9,725 nucleotides of DNA from Desulfobacterales bacterium (lineage in GTDB: Bacteria; Desulfobacterota; Desulfobacteria; Desulfobacterales; Desulfobacteraceae). The notes below the pieces were generated by a model. That model did no database searches. It was given only the letters and a program-made list of their open reading frames with translations, and was not told where the DNA came from. Shown here in pieces: positions 6,346-9,725 of the stretch. Where the stretch lies: the NCBI GenBank assembly GCA_022361095.1, contig JAKSBO010001166.1, positions 1 through 9,725 of the forward strand, written 5' to 3'. The translations under genes were made by a program, and so were the position numbers. Every line of letters starts with the position of its first letter. The first letter of the stretch is position 1.

Positions 6346-6387
6346 CGACGTTCAGCAAAAAAAAAGAAGTACCTGAACCCTGCGTCG
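6346..6387. repeat. Bulged inverted repeat between the two dsrC promoters
   Basis: CGACG (6346-6350) plus TTCAG (6351-6355) face CTGAA (6373-6377) and CGTCG (6383-6387). This is a 10-bp interrupted stem with a 5-nt bulge and a 17-nt loop that holds an A9 run (T9 on the minus strand, 6357-6365). A second copy of GTTCAG at 6417-6422 could compete for the same partner. Confidence 0.4.
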
Positions 6388-6426
6388 TTATTGCGCTTTT
6401 GGGGTATAATTACATTGTTCAGGCAT

Positions 6427-6445
6427 AAAAACAGGACCGTTCCTG
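6427..6445 (-). terminator. Short terminator-like hairpin in the dsrC upstream region
   Basis: On the minus strand CAGGA (6441-6445) and TCCTG (6432-6436) form a 5-bp stem with an ACGG loop, followed at once by T5 (6427-6431). The stem is short, so termination would be partial at best. It lies about 70-90 nt downstream of the distal promoter start and about 95 nt upstream of the proximal promoter's -35. Confidence 0.35.
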
Positions 6446-6514
6446 ATCACTATTTCTTTTCTGTTTCCGGTGGCTCGATCCTGTAAAACTTTAATTAATT
6501 CTCATTCTCTAAAA
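6427..6514 (-). ncRNA. Possible small RNA or attenuated leader upstream of dsrC
   Basis: The distal promoter would start an RNA near 6514, and the hairpin with T5 would end it near 6427, giving about 88 nt. No open reading frame of note lies inside. An ACAGG with an ACCG 8 nt later (about 6468-6484 region) could pair with CGGTCCTGT and compete with the terminator hairpin, an arrangement seen in attenuators. This rests only on spacing and pairing potential, and no known RNA family was recognised. Confidence 0.2.
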
Positions 6515-6520
6515 ATCATG

Positions 6521-6549
6521 ATATAAAACGATCCGTTGAGCATTGTCAA
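6521..6549 (-). promoter_or_regulatory. Candidate sigma-70 promoter (distal), oriented toward dsrC
   Basis: A perfect TTGACA (6544-6549) and TTATAT (6521-6526) are 17 nt apart; TATATC with 18 nt is an alternative. The -35 lies inside an imperfect inverted repeat, TGTCAAC-CCTA-GTTGGCA (6544-6561, one mismatch), which could be a repressor site. It is about 310 nt upstream of dsrC, so it serves either a long leader or a separate short RNA. Confidence 0.45.
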
Positions 6550-6710
6550 CCCTAGTTGGCATAATACCCATTAGGATTGCGCGGTACCATCAGAAATCCA
6601 GACTCAACCATTAAATAACAAAAGCTGAAGGTTCTGTGTATATTGCACTGAACTTTTTTTAAAAAATAGAACCCCTTTAGAGTTGATTATCGAATACCAA
6701 ATTATTTTGT

Positions 6711-7622
6711 ATGACAAAAATTATTACTATATGCGGTCCCACAGGCATTGGAAAAACAGGTTTTGCCATTGCCCTGGCCCGGGAATTGGGCGGGGAGATC
6801 ATTGGCGCAGATTCCATGCAGATTTATAAATATATGGATATTGGAACCGCTAAACCCGATGAAAAGGAGCGCCGGCTTGCTGTACACCATCTGGTTGATT
6901 TCCTTGATCCGGCAGATAATTTTGATGCGAAAAAATTCACCGCATTGGCGGACCAGGCTATTTCCGATATGGCAAAACAGGGAAAGGTGCCGGTGATTGC
7001 CGGTGGCACAGGGCTTTATATCAGGGCTTTAATCCACGGGCTGTTCAGAGGGAGGCCTGCTTGCCCGGCAACCCTGGATAAACTGAACAGGGCGCTTGAA
7101 GAAAAGGGTAGCACGGCGCTTCATGGGCAGTTGACCCGGTGTGATCCAGCGGCGGCGGCAAAAATTCATCCCAATGACGGGTTTCGGATAGTCAGGGCAC
7201 TTGAGGTGTTTTTAACCACAGGTGTGCCCATTTCCCAGTGCCGGCAGATCCACGATTTCAAATCAGATCGATACCAGAGCCTTACCTTTGGGCTTCACAT
7301 GGATCGAGAGCTGTTATATGACCGAATCAATCAGCGGGTAGACATTATGATGGCCCAAGGGTTGCTCGCTGAAGTTAAACATCTTGTGAATCAGGGGTAT
7401 TCCCTGGAATTAAAGTCCATGCAGTCCATTGGCTACCGGCATATGGGTATGTATATAAAAGGTGAAGTCAGCCTTGAAGAAGCGGTTCGATTGCTTAAAC
7501 GCGATACTCGCAGGTATGCCAAACGGCAATTTACCTGGTTTAACAAGGAAAAGAATCTGATCTGGATTGATACTAAAGATCTGGAAAAAGCCATTGAAAC
7601 GGCACGAGACTTTTTGAGATAA
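6711..7622 (+). CDS. miaA: MiaA: tRNA dimethylallyltransferase
   Basis: A 303-residue cytoplasmic enzyme that transfers a dimethylallyl group from DMAPP to N6 of A37 in tRNAs reading UNN codons, giving i6A37. The length is normal. Visible motifs are P-loop GPTGIGKT (9-16), the substrate segment ADSMQIYKYMDIGTAKP (33-49) with catalytic D34, HHLVDF (59-64), GGTGLYIRAL (98-107), and QSIGYRHM followed by RDTRRYAKRQFTWF near the C-terminus, all conserved in MiaA. The ATG has no Shine-Dalgarno, yet it gives exactly the usual N-terminus just before the P-loop. The next gene follows after 61 nt on the same strand and may be co-transcribed. Confidence 0.96.
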   Translation: MTKIITICGPTGIGKTGFAIALARELGGEIIGADSMQIYKYMDIGTAKPDEKERRLAVHHLVDFLDPADNFDAKKFTALADQAISDMAKQGKVPVIAGGTGLYIRALIHGLFRGRPACPATLDKLNRALEEKGSTALHGQLTRCDPAAAAKIHPNDGFRIVRALEVFLTTGVPISQCRQIHDFKSDRYQSLTFGLHMDRELLYDRINQRVDIMMAQGLLAEVKHLVNQGYSLELKSMQSIGYRHMGMYIKGEVSLEEAVRLLKRDTRRYAKRQFTWFNKEKNLIWIDTKDLEKAIETARDFLR

Positions 7623-7634
7623 TAGAACAGGTGG

Positions 7635-7647
7635 CTCCTCTAAGGAG
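7635..7647 (+). other. Self-complementary Shine-Dalgarno-like hairpin between miaA and the lipoprotein gene
   Basis: CTCCT (7635-7639) and AGGAG (7643-7647) can form a 5-bp stem with a 3-nt loop. The AAGGAG is a good Shine-Dalgarno but lies 36 nt before the chosen ATG at 7684, with no ATG, GTG or TTG at the right distance. No T-tract follows, so it is not an intrinsic terminator. Confidence 0.3.
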
Positions 7648-7683
7648 AACGCTTTAACCATAAATATTCCAAATGGTAATTTC

Positions 7684-9249
7684 ATGACTGATGCAAAACA
7701 CATAAAGTGTATAATTTCTGTTTGTATTTTACTTACCGTCACTATTTTTCAAGGATGTTCAAAGCATACTATTCCAGCTTCTTCTTCCACATCGCCCCGG
7801 GTGCCGGTGCACAAATCCATACCCCGAAAGGCAACTGTGCCCGAACTTATTCATCAGGCCGGGATGTTAAGTGATCGCGGCGCTGTCCAAGATGCCTTGC
7901 TTATCTACAACCATGCTTTGGGTCTGATCCAAAGGCCTGGAGGGAGTCCTGACGGCGCTTTCAAAACGACGATTCTTGATGATGTTGAAAATCTGTTATC
8001 AAAAATAGACCCTGAAGAGATTGAAAAATTTTCAAGAATTAAAAATCTTTCCCTGCCCCGGGATCTTTTCGATTACTGGGCGGGGTATAATTATGCCCGG
8101 CAAGAAGATTTTACCAACGCTGCAAATGTTTTGAATACATTTCTTGAAAAATATCCTGCCCACCCCAGGACCGGTCAGGTCAAGGCGCTTTTAGCGGGTT
8201 TGGGTACCACATTTAACAAGAAAAAAATTGGGATTATCCTGCCCATGTCCGGGAAATATAAACTCTACGGGCAAAAAGCCATGAAAGGCATAGAGCTTGC
8301 CCTGGCAAGGCTTTCTGAATTAGGAATCAAGGGGGTAAGCATTGAAGTTAAGGACAGTATGTCGGATCCTGATCACGCCGCCAGGTGTGTGAATCAGCTT
8401 GGAAACAATAATGTTTTTTCTATTCTGGGGCCTATCCTGGTTTCAAAACAGGCGGCTGAAAACGCCCAGACCCTTGGCATTCCCATGATCGCTTTGACCC
8501 AAAAAACAGACTTCCCCAGATATGGGGATTATATATTCAGCAATTTTATAACCCCTGAAATGCAGGTTCAGACGCTGGGCAGCTATATTTTTCATGAACT
8601 GGGGCTTCAACGGGTGGCTGTTTTATACCCGGACGGCAAATATGGCAATCGTTATATGCAGGCCTTCAAGCAAGTGGTTGATCAGTACGAAGGCCAATTA
8701 ACGGCGGCCCAGGTGTACGACGGCAGCAAAACTGATTTTTCGGATTCCATCAAGCAGTTGATCAAAAACACGGATTTGCGTTTTCAGGCATTATTTATCC
8801 CGGATTCGGTATCCCGGATCAATTTGATGCTCCCACAGCTTGTTTATCATGATGCCAAGGACTTTAAACTGCTGGGAACCAATCTGTGGCATCAGGACAG
8901 CCTTTTAAAAGAGACCAGGAGATATAATGGAAACGCCGTCATATGCGACGGATATTTTTCCGGCAGTGTCAACCCTGAAACCGCGTGGTTTGATAAGGCC
9001 TTTCAGGGGATATATCAGGAGAAGCCCGGCTTTCTTGAAGCCATTGCCTATGATACGGCTCAAATTCTGTTTATGGCTGTCAGTGCCGATGACGTGGGGT
9101 CTAAACGACAACTCAAAGAGGTTCTGCAGGGTCGGTTTATCTTTGACGGGGCCACCGGACGCACACGTTTTGACGAGACCGGCACCCCGCACAAGACGTT
9201 GTTTCTGATTACCATAAAGGGCGATCGGTTCATGGAGATCAAGCTTTAA
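7684..9249 (+). CDS. LpoA-like lipoprotein: helical-repeat region plus type I periplasmic-binding-protein domain
   Basis: A 521-residue protein with a lipoprotein signal: a hydrophobic segment (7-22) and C25 in a slightly atypical lipobox (FQGC). Serine follows the cysteine, which favours outer-membrane sorting. Residues about 50-175 look helical and TPR-like, including DYWAGYNYARQEDFTNAANVL. From about 180 (KKIGIILPMSGKYKLYGQKAMKGIELAL) to the end is a branched-chain amino-acid-receptor-type binding-protein fold. This two-part layout matches LpoA, the outer-membrane activator of penicillin-binding protein 1A, and related proteins annotated as penicillin-binding protein activators. Whether it activates a peptidoglycan synthase here or only binds a ligand is not shown by the sequence. 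The start lacks a well-placed Shine-Dalgarno, but the ATG at 7684 gives a complete signal peptide. Its 3' end overlaps the convergent phosphofructokinase gene by 11 nt. Confidence 0.83.
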   Translation: MTDAKHIKCIISVCILLTVTIFQGCSKHTIPASSSTSPRVPVHKSIPRKATVPELIHQAGMLSDRGAVQDALLIYNHALGLIQRPGGSPDGAFKTTILDDVENLLSKIDPEEIEKFSRIKNLSLPRDLFDYWAGYNYARQEDFTNAANVLNTFLEKYPAHPRTGQVKALLAGLGTTFNKKKIGIILPMSGKYKLYGQKAMKGIELALARLSELGIKGVSIEVKDSMSDPDHAARCVNQLGNNNVFSILGPILVSKQAAENAQTLGIPMIALTQKTDFPRYGDYIFSNFITPEMQVQTLGSYIFHELGLQRVAVLYPDGKYGNRYMQAFKQVVDQYEGQLTAAQVYDGSKTDFSDSIKQLIKNTDLRFQALFIPDSVSRINLMLPQLVYHDAKDFKLLGTNLWHQDSLLKETRRYNGNAVICDGYFSGSVNPETAWFDKAFQGIYQEKPGFLEAIAYDTAQILFMAVSADDVGSKRQLKEVLQGRFIFDGATGRTRFDETGTPHKTLFLITIKGDRFMEIKL

Positions 9250-9725
9250 ATAATGAATTCTGACCTGTGGATTCAAGCACCGACTGCCAAAGTTTTCCTG
9301 ATGGATCCATCTTTTTGCGCCGCCCGGCCGATGCATCCATGGGAACATGTACATAATTATTATTCCAGAAGCTGATAATCAGATTGGTCTTTCCGGCCAT
9401 GCCGGCATGCACGGCATCCCTTGCCAGCAGTCCGCAGAACACCGAATCATTGGCGTTGGCCGGCAGACTGCGGATGATGTAGGATGGATCAATGTATTTC
9501 AAAGAGATGGGGGTCTCTTTGGATTTAAAATAATCACTGATTTCTGATTTTAAAAACAGGCCGATATCCTTAAGTTTTACATTACCCGATGCATCATGCT
9601 CAATGTCTTTGTCTTCAAAAAAGTTCTGACCGGCCCCTTCGGCCACAATGATTACCGCATGTTTTCTTAGGGCAAGGCGCCGCTCTATAGCGGCCAGAAG
9701 TCCGTTTTCCCCATGCAGCAGGATC
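9239..9725 (-). CDS. 6-phosphofructokinase (plant/protist-like clade), C-terminal part
   Basis: The last 161 residues are present; the gene runs off the right edge. It phosphorylates fructose 6-phosphate to the 1,6-bisphosphate in glycolysis. The fragment reads from a basic helix with LLAAIERRLALRKHAVIIVAEGAGQ through YIDPSYIIRSLPANANDSVFC and AVHAGMAGKTN to LWQSVLESTGQ. These blocks match the plant and protist long-form clade of the PFK family better than the short E. coli PfkA type. The arginine of YIIRS and the EGAGQ segment belong to the sugar-phosphate site and fold core. The residues that decide between ATP and pyrophosphate as phosphoryl donor lie upstream of the window, so the donor is undecided. 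The stop at 9239-9241 lies inside the 3' end of the convergent lipoprotein gene. Confidence 0.9.
   Translation of the reverse strand, partial: ILLHGENGLLAAIERRLALRKHAVIIVAEGAGQNFFEDKDIEHDASGNVKLKDIGLFLKSEISDYFKSKETPISLKYIDPSYIIRSLPANANDSVFCGLLARDAVHAGMAGKTNLIISFWNNNYVHVPMDASAGRRKKMDPSGKLWQSVLESTGQNSLFKA

Larger units (their letters stand above)
6206..6710. other. 505-nt intergenic region between dsrC and miaA
   Basis: No convincing protein-coding frame is seen. Most recognisable signals point toward dsrC (minus strand): two sigma-70-like promoters, a short hairpin with a T5 tract between them, and several short inverted repeats. GTCTTCA (6268-6274) pairs with TGAAGAC (6297-6303), and AAGAC (6258-6262) with GTCTT (6268-6272), in the leader of the proximal promoter. 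For miaA on the plus strand only a weak candidate was found (TTGCAC at 6643-6648 and TAGAAC at 6667-6672, 18-nt spacing). A perfect TATAAT at 6405-6410 on the plus strand has no fitting -35. Confidence 0.6.

Noticed and set aside
6357..6365. A9 homopolymer as a sign of a frameshift or recoding site
   Set aside because: It lies in non-coding sequence inside a hairpin loop, so no reading frame is affected.
6555..6575. Sigma-54 promoter (TTGGCA followed by a -12 box) facing miaA
   Set aside because: The -12 position reads CCATT, not TTGCA or TTGCT, so only half the consensus is present.
1..9725. CRISPR array, tRNA, rRNA, insertion sequence or attachment site
   Set aside because: No regularly spaced repeats, cloverleaf-type sequence, transposase-like frame or long terminal repeats were seen on either strand.

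Overview
The window looks like chromosome from a sulfate-reducing deltaproteobacterium (Desulfobacterota), most likely a Desulfobacterales relative. The evidence is a DsrC with both C-terminal redox cysteines, an AsnC-like siroheme decarboxylase subunit of the alternative heme pathway, and a BadF/HgdC-type activase of the large-protein class common in these anaerobes. The placement is inferred from gene content, since no rRNA is present. No tRNA, rRNA, insertion sequence, CRISPR array or phage gene was found, and codon use and base composition look even throughout.

Left block (1-1078, minus strand): a ribbon-helix-helix protein of unknown function is followed after 2 nt by the N-terminal part of a BadF/BadG/HgdC-family ATPase that runs off the left edge. 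A 266-nt divergent promoter region separates this pair from the next block.

Mla block (1345-4235, plus strand): mlaE, mlaF, mlaD and mlaA encode the permease, ATPase, MCE-domain protein and outer-membrane component of a retrograde phospholipid transporter. The periplasmic shuttle mlaC and the STAS protein mlaB are not in the cluster. MlaA appears to have an ordinary cleavable signal peptide rather than a lipoprotein signal.

Middle block (4295-6205, minus strand): a nitrilase-superfamily amidase, ahbA and dsrC. dsrC has a strong Shine-Dalgarno site, a well-formed intrinsic terminator and an unusually structured 505-nt upstream region. That region holds two promoter-like sequences, a short hairpin followed by T5, and three short segments able to pair in competing ways. 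It is the most interesting unexplained part of the window.

Right block (6711-9249, plus strand): miaA, which makes the i6A37 tRNA modification, is followed by an LpoA-like outer-membrane lipoprotein (helical-repeat region plus periplasmic-binding-protein fold). The lipoprotein gene ends tail-to-tail, with an 11-nt overlap, against the C-terminal half of a plant-like 6-phosphofructokinase gene that runs off the right edge.

Most of the window is housekeeping and energy-metabolism genes. I see no clear defence system or mobile element. The best candidates for something undescribed are the dsrC upstream region and the ribbon-helix-helix/activase pair.
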